Shown here: piece after piece, positions 9,010 through 16,774 of the stretch
Layout: each line of letters starts with the position of its first letter
Position numbering within the stretch: position 1 is the stretch's first letter
From: Pseudomonas weihenstephanensis
Lineage (GTDB): Bacteria; Pseudomonadota; Gammaproteobacteria; Pseudomonadales; Pseudomonadaceae
Assembly (NCBI RefSeq): GCF_001043055.1
Contig: NZ_JYLF01000009.1
Location: 148,075 to 212,074 of the forward strand
Direction: 5' to 3'
DNA length: 64,000 nt
Notes under the pieces: model-generated
Database searches by the model: none
What the model was told of the DNA's origin: nothing
What the model saw: the letters and a program-made list of their open reading frames with translations, nothing else
Program-made: the position numbers and the translations under genes

Positions 9010-9244
9010 TTAAAGGGTGTACTACTCGCTATCGATGATCTAACAGGCCCATGACTCGACCTCCCCGTCACATGCTTTTTGCATTCACAACACGTGCCAT
9101 GCGCAGCGGGTCAGCCGCCTGAGCCACACAGTGCGGCATTCTATAGGCATCTGCCCCAAACGTTAGTGCACATCGATTGAGCGCGCGAGACATTTTGTCG
9201 CACGGGTGCCTGTGCCCCGCGTCAACCGTGCTCGACCCCAAATA

Positions 9245-9371
9245 GGTTAGTGCGCAGCCCAGAGATGCTACCCTGCGCGCCTCAAAGATCTGGCAACCAG
9301 CCAGGCAACATCTCCCCGTGCCGGCGCCAGCGTGCACAGGCCAGCAGGCGCGGGGCTGTTCAGGAGTGTTC
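9245..9371 (+). promoter_or_regulatory. Structured leader upstream of a TonB receptor (unassigned)
   Basis: Between 9010 and 9371 no gene is visible. The 3' third looks structured: GAGATG near 9261 can pair with CATCTC about 45 bases later, closing a small inner hairpin CTGG-CAA-CCAG. A second GC-rich pairing region (GCGCC / GGCGC) runs up to the ribosome site at 9363-9366. The pattern resembles a metabolite-sensing leader, but I could not match it to cobalamin, SAM or another known class. No convincing Fur box is seen here. Confidence 0.3.
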
Positions 9372-11528
9372 ATGGTCAAGCCTTCGCCGCGTCTTGCATT
9401 CAATGCCTTCAGTTTCAGCCTGCTGGTCACCAGCGCCGTGCAAACGGCTCACGCCAGTGAAACCGAGCTGCCCGCCATTTCGGTCACCGGCCAGGACAGC
9501 ATGGGCTATCAGGCCGACACGGCATCGGTCGGCGGGTTTGACGCGGCACCGTTGCTCGACACCCCGGCTTCGATTTCGGTGTTCAATGAGGCGCTGATCA
9601 ACGACCAACAGGCGCGCCTGCTCAGCGACGTGTTAAAAAATGACGCCTCTGTCGGCGAAAGCTATGCCCCCATCGGTTATTACCAGAACTTTGTAGTGCG
9701 CGGTTTCTCGCTGAACGCGGCCAGCAGCTACAAAATCAACGGGCGCACCATCGCTGGCGAGCAAAACGTCGGGCTTGAGAACAAGCAGCAAGTGGAACTG
9801 CTCAAAGGCCTTTCTGGCTTGCAAACCGGCATGTCGGAACCCGGCGGTTTGGTCAACTATGTGACCAAACGCGCGGCCGATGTGCGCTCGGTAACGGTGT
9901 CCACCGATGACCGTGGTAGCGGTTACATCGCCACCGACGTCGGCGGCTGGTTTGGCAGTGAGCAACAATTTGGCCTGCGCGCCAACGTGGCCCATGAAGA
10001 CATCCACTCTTACGTTGAGCACGCCAATGGCCAGCGCGATTTCGTGTCGCTGGCCTTCGACTGGAACATCAGCCCTGATGCGCTGCTGCAACTGGATGTC
10101 GAATACCAGACCAAAGAACAACGTTCAGTGCCCGGTTACCAACTGCTGGGCGGCACTGAACTGCCCCATGACGCCTCGCCAAAAAAACTGCTGGGTCATC
10201 AAAGCGGCTCAAAGCCCGTCACCATCGACTCGCTGAACATGAACGGCAACTTTGAGTACCGCTTCAGCGACAACTGGAAAGGCACCCTCAGCGCCTCACG
10301 CAGCAAAGTGGTGATCGACGACTACAGCGCCTTTGCCTGGGGCGGATGCGCGACAGGCGACGCGTGCTCACAAGGCAACTATTTCACCCCGGAAGGCGGC
10401 TACAACATTTACGACTTCCGCAGCCCCGATGACACTCGGCGCAACGACGAGGCCCAAGCCACCCTCAGCGGCAGTTTCAATACGGGCGGCCTGCGCCATG
10501 AATTGGCGGTGGGCAGCAGCGCCTTGCGCCGCGTAGTGAATAACCGCACCTCGATCATGGAGTGGATCGGCAGCGCTAATATCAACGCCGAACCCGCAGA
10601 CTACCCGCGCTACAACGGTGCCTTGAACGACAGCCACCGACGCCTCGACAGCCGCCAATATGGGGTGTTCTTCAACGATCGCATCAGCTTCAACGAGCAA
10701 TGGCAAACCGTACTGGGCGGGCGTGAAGTACGCCTGGACGAAAAAACCTTCGACGACAGCGGTGACACCACGCGCCACACCCAACGCTACGAATTCCTGC
10801 CGCAGGCAGCGCTGATCTACAAACCGCTGCACAACCTGTCGCTCTACACCCGCTACAGCAAAGGCTTGTCGCTGGGTGGCACGGCGCCGTGGTTTACCAG
10901 CAATGCCTTCGAGATCCTGGCGCCCAGTGTGTCGCGCCAAATCGAAGCCGGGGTCAAGTACGACTGGCAGCGCCTGAGCCTCAGCGCCACGCTGTTTCAG
11001 ATGCGCCAGGCGTACTCGTATTCGCAACCCGATGGCGCTGGCCACTTCACCTACGTGCAGCAGGGCGAGCAGAAAAACACCGGCCTGGAATTGGCGGCTA
11101 ACGGCTGGGTGACTCAGCGCTTGCAGGTGTCTGCAAGTATTGCGGCCATCCGCTCACGGGTATCGGGTAGCGGCACGCCCGAGTACGAGGGCCATCAAAC
11201 CCTCAACGTCCCGACCCTGCGCGCCAGCCTCTATGGCGATTACGCCCTGCCGTGGGTCGATGGCCTGGCGCTGCTCGGCGGCGTGCAATACAGCGGCAAA
11301 AAATACGCCAACCAACAGGGCAACGTGCAGGCGGCCAGTTATGCGGTGTTCAACATGGGTAGCCGCTACAGCACCCGCATTGAAGGGTACGACACGGTGT
11401 TTCGCCTGACCGTCGACAACCTGTTCGACAAGCGTTACTGGCGCGATGTCGGCGACTACATGGGCGACAACTACGTGTTCCAGGGCGCACCGCTAACAGC
11501 CCGGTTGAGTGCTTCAATCGATTTTTAA
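9372..11528 (+). CDS. TonB-dependent siderophore receptor (FhuE/FoxA-like)
   Basis: I place the start at ATG 9372, after GGAG at 9363-9366, giving 718 residues. There is a signal peptide (residues 1-29, ending AHA), a TonB-box region with LPAISVTGQ, a plug domain (about 50-190) with FVVRGFSLNA and a conserved LVNYVTKR end, and a barrel ending in a terminal Phe. A Cys pair (GCATGDAC) lies in a loop near residue 325. It would import a ferric siderophore, probably a hydroxamate or foreign siderophore, using TonB. No sigma/anti-sigma pair or synthesis gene lies beside it, so the ligand cannot be named. The signalling extension of FpvA-type receptors is absent. Confidence 0.85.
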   Translation: MVKPSPRLAFNAFSFSLLVTSAVQTAHASETELPAISVTGQDSMGYQADTASVGGFDAAPLLDTPASISVFNEALINDQQARLLSDVLKNDASVGESYAPIGYYQNFVVRGFSLNAASSYKINGRTIAGEQNVGLENKQQVELLKGLSGLQTGMSEPGGLVNYVTKRAADVRSVTVSTDDRGSGYIATDVGGWFGSEQQFGLRANVAHEDIHSYVEHANGQRDFVSLAFDWNISPDALLQLDVEYQTKEQRSVPGYQLLGGTELPHDASPKKLLGHQSGSKPVTIDSLNMNGNFEYRFSDNWKGTLSASRSKVVIDDYSAFAWGGCATGDACSQGNYFTPEGGYNIYDFRSPDDTRRNDEAQATLSGSFNTGGLRHELAVGSSALRRVVNNRTSIMEWIGSANINAEPADYPRYNGALNDSHRRLDSRQYGVFFNDRISFNEQWQTVLGGREVRLDEKTFDDSGDTTRHTQRYEFLPQAALIYKPLHNLSLYTRYSKGLSLGGTAPWFTSNAFEILAPSVSRQIEAGVKYDWQRLSLSATLFQMRQAYSYSQPDGAGHFTYVQQGEQKNTGLELAANGWVTQRLQVSASIAAIRSRVSGSGTPEYEGHQTLNVPTLRASLYGDYALPWVDGLALLGGVQYSGKKYANQQGNVQAASYAVFNMGSRYSTRIEGYDTVFRLTVDNLFDKRYWRDVGDYMGDNYVFQGAPLTARLSASIDF

Positions 11529-11644
11529 ACTTCACGCGTGCACTGCGCTTTGAATCTCGCGTGGGTGACACTGGCCAGCTCTCACGCGGGTCAGCAGGTC
11601 CCGCTAAATCAACAAGGACTTTAGCGCATAGAGCGCTCAACCTA

Positions 11645-12304
11645 TTAAGGCCTGATAGACAGATTGGTTCCTTTAGGTCTGTACGCGCAGGTTTTTGAAC
11701 TCGCGGTGGCAGAATCACAGACTTGCAAACAACCGCCCCCCTCCGGAAATTGAGCACTGAGGGTCAACGTGTCGCCATAGATCGGAGTCACGGCCGTGAA
11801 TTGCCGTTCGCAACGAACATCGGGACTGAACGCCAACGTTATCGATTCATGCCCTACGCGGGTACGGTAGTTCAACGCAAAACTGTGTGTGCTGTGCCAG
11901 CCACTGCGTGACGGCAACACAAAGCGATAGTTGAGGTCATCGAGTTTCTCGCCGCGCACGTCAGTAAAGCTCCAGTCGATGTGCATGGTCGGAACCCAAT
12001 AAGGCACCGGCAGTATCGTTAAGGCCATGTGAAACCTCAGGTCCAGTACCGGGGTTTTTTTAAAGGAACTGAACTCCAGGCGCGGGTTGCTGCTAGCGAA
12101 CTGTTTAACGAGATCGCCCTGTGGAGGTGAGTAGTCAGGCGAACGACTGAAGCGCACATCCAGTTGCAGCTCCGTTTGGTCTTTCGGAACATCCCGGGAA
12201 AATAATTTTTTATCCGAGTTGGCCCTGTTAAACGCACAACTTGCCAACATCAGACACACCAGGACAGTGAACACTGCTCGCGCGCAGTGAGAAAAAATAA
12301 ACAT
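11645..12304 (-). CDS. Hypothetical lipoprotein
   Basis: The 219-residue product starts with a lipoprotein signal (residues 1-23, lipobox LASC with Cys 23). The mature part is polar and probably beta-rich, with several Cys in the last third. I recognise no family. It starts three bases after the stop of the gene upstream and is almost surely co-transcribed with it. Both are exported, which suggests a shared envelope role. GC content seems lower than in neighbours. Confidence 0.6.
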   Translation of the reverse strand: MFIFSHCARAVFTVLVCLMLASCAFNRANSDKKLFSRDVPKDQTELQLDVRFSRSPDYSPPQGDLVKQFASSNPRLEFSSFKKTPVLDLRFHMALTILPVPYWVPTMHIDWSFTDVRGEKLDDLNYRFVLPSRSGWHSTHSFALNYRTRVGHESITLAFSPDVRCERQFTAVTPIYGDTLTLSAQFPEGGGCLQVCDSATASSKTCAYRPKGTNLSIRP

Positions 12305-12307
12305 GGC

Positions 12308-13162
12308 TCAGCATCCCTTCTTTATCAAAACCGACGTCCTGCCAAGCCCTTCTAACTGGCACGATGACCCCATCCACCGCAGGTGCTCTGCAAACCAGAT
12401 GACACGTGATTCCTCCTCATAGCGAAGCGGTTCAAAGTCTCGCATTCCCGCTTCAAACGCCTTGCGACCTTGGGCAGTGGCCGTTTGCGATAGGGGCCAG
12501 AGGTGCCGAGCTGAGTCTTCATCCGTCAGCGGAAAAAAACTTTGACGGCCATCCTGAGTGGCGGTGGTCAATCCCTTATGGGTTATATAAGCACCGCAGC
12601 GATTGTCAGGGGAGACAGCTACCAGCGTGCCCGCAACATCACATCGCCAATCCGAATTAGCATCAAACCAAAGCACCTGCCCCGTGTTGGTTAACAATGC
12701 CCGGCCATTGTCAGGAAAAATCAATACGTCCGGCCGTCCCGGTTGCACCACCCCAAGATCGGGACGCCCAAAACTTTTAGAACGACTCAATACACGCGAC
12801 AGAGGGACACCGTGCTGCACCCTGATCAGTACAGTGCCTACGGCGGTATCGCCAACAGTCGTGGCCAGCAGCATCGGCTGGCCTTCTTGGCGGGCAGGCA
12901 GGACTTTGAGTTGGTGGATCTCTCTGGCCCCCAGGGGAGAGTATTCCTGCCCCTGAAAGAACAGCGATATACGTTGCATTTCAGGAGGAATCACATCGCC
13001 ACGCATATAAGCGTATTTGGCGCAAGCCAACATCGAAAAATCACCGCCCAACGGTGTTGGCCTTGTGGGGCTGTCTGGAGCCGCCGCAACCGATGAACTC
13101 AGGACCCAACTCAATAGTGCGGATAGGGCTAAACTTTTTTTCCGTGTCAACAAACGCATCAT
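12308..13162 (-). CDS. Hypothetical exported protein
   Basis: The 284-residue product has a Sec signal peptide (about residues 1-28, ending SVAAA). AAGGA precedes two adjacent ATGs at 13162 and 13159, and the second is better spaced. The mature protein has paired Cys residues, and repeated Trp/Phe-Asp patterns (LWFDANSDWRCDVAG) that could be beta-propeller-like, but no family is recognised. It is the first gene of a two-gene unit with the lipoprotein at 11645-12304, and the two may act together at the envelope. Confidence 0.6.
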   Translation of the reverse strand: MMRLLTRKKSLALSALLSWVLSSSVAAAPDSPTRPTPLGGDFSMLACAKYAYMRGDVIPPEMQRISLFFQGQEYSPLGAREIHQLKVLPARQEGQPMLLATTVGDTAVGTVLIRVQHGVPLSRVLSRSKSFGRPDLGVVQPGRPDVLIFPDNGRALLTNTGQVLWFDANSDWRCDVAGTLVAVSPDNRCGAYITHKGLTTATQDGRQSFFPLTDEDSARHLWPLSQTATAQGRKAFEAGMRDFEPLRYEEESRVIWFAEHLRWMGSSCQLEGLGRTSVLIKKGC

Positions 13163-13521
13163 ATTTCCTTATATGCAACCGCTAACGTCCCTTCAAACTC
13201 CTGCGCACGAGAGTTGTACACGTTTAACCCTTCAATACTTGAGTGAGTCACGTACGCGCAGAGAGCGGACGCCCGCAAACATAACACTTACATGCGCATC
13301 AAGCTCTGATGGAGGTTCTGTTTGCGGTGGCCAGTGGCCGAATGACGCGGTTTTACGAACCCCTACCCCCAGTGCTTTCATTTGTGCGTCGCTTTTACAT
13401 TTCTGTGCGACAGATCGCATTTGAGGGGCTGCCTGCGCGACGATGGGGTGTTAGCTTGGAAAAGTTTTGTAGCAACTTAACCACCTACTCACTCATTACC
13501 TGCAAAGGAATGCCCATCGCA
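13163..13521. other. Intergenic region between divergent genes, no gene seen
   Basis: About 360 bases separate the exported-protein unit from the dipeptidase gene. A frame continuous with the dipeptidase extends up to about 13309, but its N-terminal part is basic and unlike a signal peptide, so I treat it as non-coding. Two copies of GTGCG(T/A)C lie about 30 bases apart near 13385-13420. No clear promoter stands out. Confidence 0.4.
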
Positions 13522-15261
13522 ATGGATTTCTCCCTGAAAAAACTGGCTGCGGCCACCTTGGTACTGGCGGCCTTGTCCTCGTTCACCAGCGTCGCCAACG
13601 CCAACATCACCCCGCAACAAAGCGCGGCGATTTTGAAAAGCTTCAATGACGCTTCGATCAACGACTTCAGGCAGTTCGTGACTGTCCTGAGCAAAAGCGA
13701 GCTGGCGAAGACCGATAACCTGGGCGCGACCCTCGACGCTTTTCTCGCCAACAAGCCGCTTAACGCTGAACAGCAAAACGAGATTCATCGCCTGCTGGGC
13801 TTGTATACGCGCGTGAAGTACGGCAAGGCCGCGACCCAAACGCTGCGTGAATTGGTGGCCATCCCCACCGTGACGGTCGAGGGCGTGGCGCAACATGAAA
13901 ACCCTGAATTCATCAAAATCGCCGACAAGATCAAAAGCCTGGCCGAGAGTTTTGGCCTGAAGTTTCGCAACGTCGATAACCGCGTCTATGAGATCTCCCT
14001 CGACGGCAACGGCGATGAAGTGGTGGGCATTCACGCCCATGCCGATGTGGTACCCGTCACCCCTGAAAACTGGGTGCTCAAAGACGGCACACGCCTTGAT
14101 CCGTTCAAGGTCACGCTGATCGGTGACCGCATGTACGGCCGCGGCACAGAAGATGACAAGAACGGTATCGTGGTCACCCTTTACGCCATGAAGGTGATCA
14201 AAGAAGAAAAACTGCCGCTGGCGCGCAACTTCAAGCTGTTGGTCGATACCACCGAAGAGACTTCGGGCGACGCCATGCCGTACTACTTCGAGCATAACCC
14301 GACGCCCCAGTACAACTTGGCGCTGGACGGTGGCTACCCGGTGGTGATTGCAGAAAAGGGCTACGGCACCGTCATGGCCAACTTCGCGCGCCGCGACGGT
14401 CTGGGCCAGGGCGCTGAAATCATCTCGTTGACGGGCGGCATGGCCACCAACCAGATTCCATCGACGTCGGTGGCCACCTTGGTGACGGACAAACCGGCCG
14501 AATTGGCTGGCGAGTTGAACAAAGCCGGGGCCGAGTATGCCAAGCGCAATGGCGGTGACTTCGAGGTAAACGCCAAGGTCGTCGGCAAGGACGTGGTCCT
14601 GACCGTCACAGGCGTATCCGCCCACTCGTCCGAGCCTGAATCGGGGGTCAACCCTGTCGCGCGCATGCTCGACTTCATTCACGGTCTGAACGGTAAAGTC
14701 GCGCTCAAGTCCAACCACATCACCGACGCTGCGCGTTATGCGTCCGAAAATTGGGGGCTGGATTACACCGGCGAAAAACTCGGCGTCGGGTTCAAGGATG
14801 CCTTCATGGGGCCGTTGACCACCTCGCTGACCTATGTCGGCCTGGATGACAAAGGCTTGAAACTGGCGGTTAACCTGCGCGTGCCAAAAGGCAAGTCACC
14901 CGAGGTGCTGAAGAAAGAAATCGCCGACAAACTCGGCGCCTGGAGCGCCAGCACGAAAACCCCGGTGACCTTCGATTACACCATCGCTGAGCCGATGTAT
15001 CGCAACCCTGAAGGTGAGTGGGTCAAGGCGCTGCTGGCCGTCGCTACCGAAAACCTGGGCCTGGAGCATAAGTTCGAGTCGTCGGCAGGCGCCACCTCGG
15101 TGCACGACCTGCCCAACGGCGTGCAATTTGGCCTGGCCATGCCTAACGTCAAATACACCGGGCACACTGACAACGAGTTCAAGACTGTTGAGCAGTTCAT
15201 GCTGGACCTGCAAATTGTCACCGAAATGATGGGCCGTATCGGGCAGCTGCCTAACCTGTAA
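13522..15261 (+). CDS. Periplasmic dipeptidase, peptidase family M20
   Basis: From ATG 13522 the product is 579 residues with a signal peptide (1-27, ending SVANA); AAAGGA lies at 13504-13509. After an N-terminal helical part comes an M20 metallopeptidase domain with ligands HAHAD (H173, D175), GRGTEDDKNG (D near 211), the catalytic EE pair at 245-246, and the late His 548 in YTGHTDNEF. A dimerisation/lid insertion lies between. It resembles PepV/Sapep-type dipeptidases, which cleave dipeptides using two zinc ions. The signal peptide places it in the periplasm, unusual for classic PepV. A nearer in-frame ATG at 13510 sits too close to the ribosome site. Confidence 0.85.
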   Translation: MDFSLKKLAAATLVLAALSSFTSVANANITPQQSAAILKSFNDASINDFRQFVTVLSKSELAKTDNLGATLDAFLANKPLNAEQQNEIHRLLGLYTRVKYGKAATQTLRELVAIPTVTVEGVAQHENPEFIKIADKIKSLAESFGLKFRNVDNRVYEISLDGNGDEVVGIHAHADVVPVTPENWVLKDGTRLDPFKVTLIGDRMYGRGTEDDKNGIVVTLYAMKVIKEEKLPLARNFKLLVDTTEETSGDAMPYYFEHNPTPQYNLALDGGYPVVIAEKGYGTVMANFARRDGLGQGAEIISLTGGMATNQIPSTSVATLVTDKPAELAGELNKAGAEYAKRNGGDFEVNAKVVGKDVVLTVTGVSAHSSEPESGVNPVARMLDFIHGLNGKVALKSNHITDAARYASENWGLDYTGEKLGVGFKDAFMGPLTTSLTYVGLDDKGLKLAVNLRVPKGKSPEVLKKEIADKLGAWSASTKTPVTFDYTIAEPMYRNPEGEWVKALLAVATENLGLEHKFESSAGATSVHDLPNGVQFGLAMPNVKYTGHTDNEFKTVEQFMLDLQIVTEMMGRIGQLPNL

Positions 15262-15273
15262 ACGCAAAGAAGA

Positions 15274-15312
15274 CCCGCCACGGCATGAGGATCAACTCAT
15301 TGCCCTGGCGGG
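15274..15312. terminator. Bidirectional terminator
   Basis: CCCGCCA (15274-15280) pairs with TGGCGGG (15306-15312), and inside it GGCA-TGAG pairs with CTCA-TTGCC, giving a long bulged stem between two convergent genes. Confidence 0.7.
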
Positions 15313-15320
15313 CCCTGCCA

Positions 15321-16532
15321 TCAGCAACCGCTCAAAGCCACCTGTGGACGCTCGCCGGCAAAGAAAAACGGACGCAGGCGCACACCCACGCTGTTCCCAA
15401 TAAATGCTGCGACTAACCACGCCCAGCCATGCAGGCTGCCCGAGGCGATGCCACTGAAATACGCGCCAATGTTGCAACCGTAGGCCATACGCGACCCGTA
15501 CCCCAGCAACAGCCCCCCGATGACAGCCGCCAACAGCGCACGCGCCGGGATTTTCAGGCTGGGTGCGAATCGCCCTGCCAGTCCAGCCGCCATTAAAGCG
15601 CCCAGAATGATGCCGACGTTCATCACGCTGGTGACGTCTTGCCACACGGGTGCGGCCAGCGCCTTGGCATTCCCGGGGATCTGCCAGAACCCCCAACTGC
15701 TGACATCGACACCCAGCGCAGTGACCGCTTTGGCCCCCCACAACGCGAACGCCGAGGTGATGCCCCACGGCCGCCCGGCCAGCGCCAGCGTGGCGTAATT
15801 GAGCAGCGCTAACCCAATCGCCCCCCAGACCAGGGGCCACGGCCCGCGCAAGAAGCGGCGTAGCCCCGGCTGCTGGCTGGCCACCGGGACTTCAAGTGCA
15901 CCATGACGACGCTTTTCCAGGTGTACCGTGACCGCCGCAATCAAGGCAAAGACGGCCAGGCTCACGAGCAATGCGGGCACGACCCCAAAGCTTTTGACGA
16001 TGGAGGTGGCCGGGAACGACGGCAGTGAAAACCACCAGTCAACGTGATGAGTGGCGATCAATGACCCGCAGATAAAAAACAACAATGTCACCAGCATGCG
16101 CGCATTACCGCCACCGACCGTGAACAGCGTACCCGATGCGCAGCCCCCGCCCAGTTGCATGCCGATGCCGAAAATAAACGCACCCACCACCACCGACACC
16201 CCGATGGGCGCTACCAATCCGACCACCGGCTGACCGAACAACGTTCCCGCAGCCAGTGCCGGGAAGAACAACACCACCGCCACCGCCAGCATCACCATTT
16301 GCGCACGCAAGCCAGCGCCACGCCGATCATTGATAAACACCCGCCAGGCCGAGGTAAAACCGAAAGCCGCGTGATAAAGCGTCAGCCCTAGCGCCGCCCC
16401 GACCACCAGCAATAACACTTGACGTGAGCCGACACTGTTTTGCAAAAACACGGCCCCCAGCAACAGCAAAATAAAAGCCACCAGCGGCGCAACCGCCGTG
16501 CGCGCCGGGGTCATAGAGAGGGAACGGCTCAT
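15321..16532 (-). CDS. YeeE/YedE family transporter (thiosulfate/sulfur uptake type)
   Basis: The 403-residue membrane protein has about ten hydrophobic segments and the two signature repeats of the family, GMQLGGGCASGTLFTVGGG near residue 125-145 and YGCNIGAYFSGIASGSLHGW near 355. Each repeat has a conserved Cys that in the YeeE structure relays thiosulfate through the pore. Family members import thiosulfate or other sulfur compounds, and some selenium-related forms exist. No TusA/YeeD partner gene is adjacent, so the substrate is inferred only from family. The gene stands alone, convergent with the dipeptidase. Confidence 0.85.
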   Translation of the reverse strand: MSRSLSMTPARTAVAPLVAFILLLLGAVFLQNSVGSRQVLLLVVGAALGLTLYHAAFGFTSAWRVFINDRRGAGLRAQMVMLAVAVVLFFPALAAGTLFGQPVVGLVAPIGVSVVVGAFIFGIGMQLGGGCASGTLFTVGGGNARMLVTLLFFICGSLIATHHVDWWFSLPSFPATSIVKSFGVVPALLVSLAVFALIAAVTVHLEKRRHGALEVPVASQQPGLRRFLRGPWPLVWGAIGLALLNYATLALAGRPWGITSAFALWGAKAVTALGVDVSSWGFWQIPGNAKALAAPVWQDVTSVMNVGIILGALMAAGLAGRFAPSLKIPARALLAAVIGGLLLGYGSRMAYGCNIGAYFSGIASGSLHGWAWLVAAFIGNSVGVRLRPFFFAGERPQVALSGC

Positions 16533-16682
16533 GAGGTATCTCGGTTCGTTTGAATAAGGTTAATTGCGTTGGCGGCCAGTATAAGCCTGAGGACGGGCTC
16601 ATTGCCGTGCAAATGCGCGTCGAGGGATGTTTGATCGACTTCGTACAATTCAGTCGTACCACCGCGGCTCTTTTTCGGTCGA

Positions 16683-16700
16683 ACTGTCAACTTTGACAGT
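16683..16700. promoter_or_regulatory. Perfect operator-like palindrome upstream of the 898-residue protein
   Basis: ACTGTCAACTTTGACAGT is an 18-bp perfect dyad (8-bp arms, 2-bp centre). A -10-like TAGATA lies at 16725-16730, so the dyad would be centred about 45 bases before a start point near 16737, the place where LuxR-type activators bind. The size and symmetry also suit a TetR or other dimeric regulator. The binding protein is unknown. Confidence 0.6.
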
Positions 16701-16725
16701 AGCCAGTCTGCTCTTGCCTCCTGCT

Positions 16726-16750
16726 AGATAGGTTCGATGGCTACCTATCT
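16726..16750. repeat. Inverted repeat in the 5' leader of the 898-residue protein
   Basis: AGATAGGT (16726-16733) and ACCTATCT (16743-16750) form a perfect 8-bp inverted repeat with a 9-base loop, 24 bases before the start codon. It could be an operator or an RNA hairpin in the leader. Confidence 0.55.
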
Positions 16751-16774
16751 GATATTGAACTGGAGCATTACCGG

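Noticed and set aside
9245..9371. Cobalamin or SAM-I riboswitch before the second TonB receptor
   Set aside because: The B12 box and the SAM-I core motifs are not present; kept only as an unassigned structured leader.
13489..14718. 409-codon minus-strand frame inside the dipeptidase gene
   Set aside because: Antisense to a gene with all M20 metal ligands; no motif of its own.
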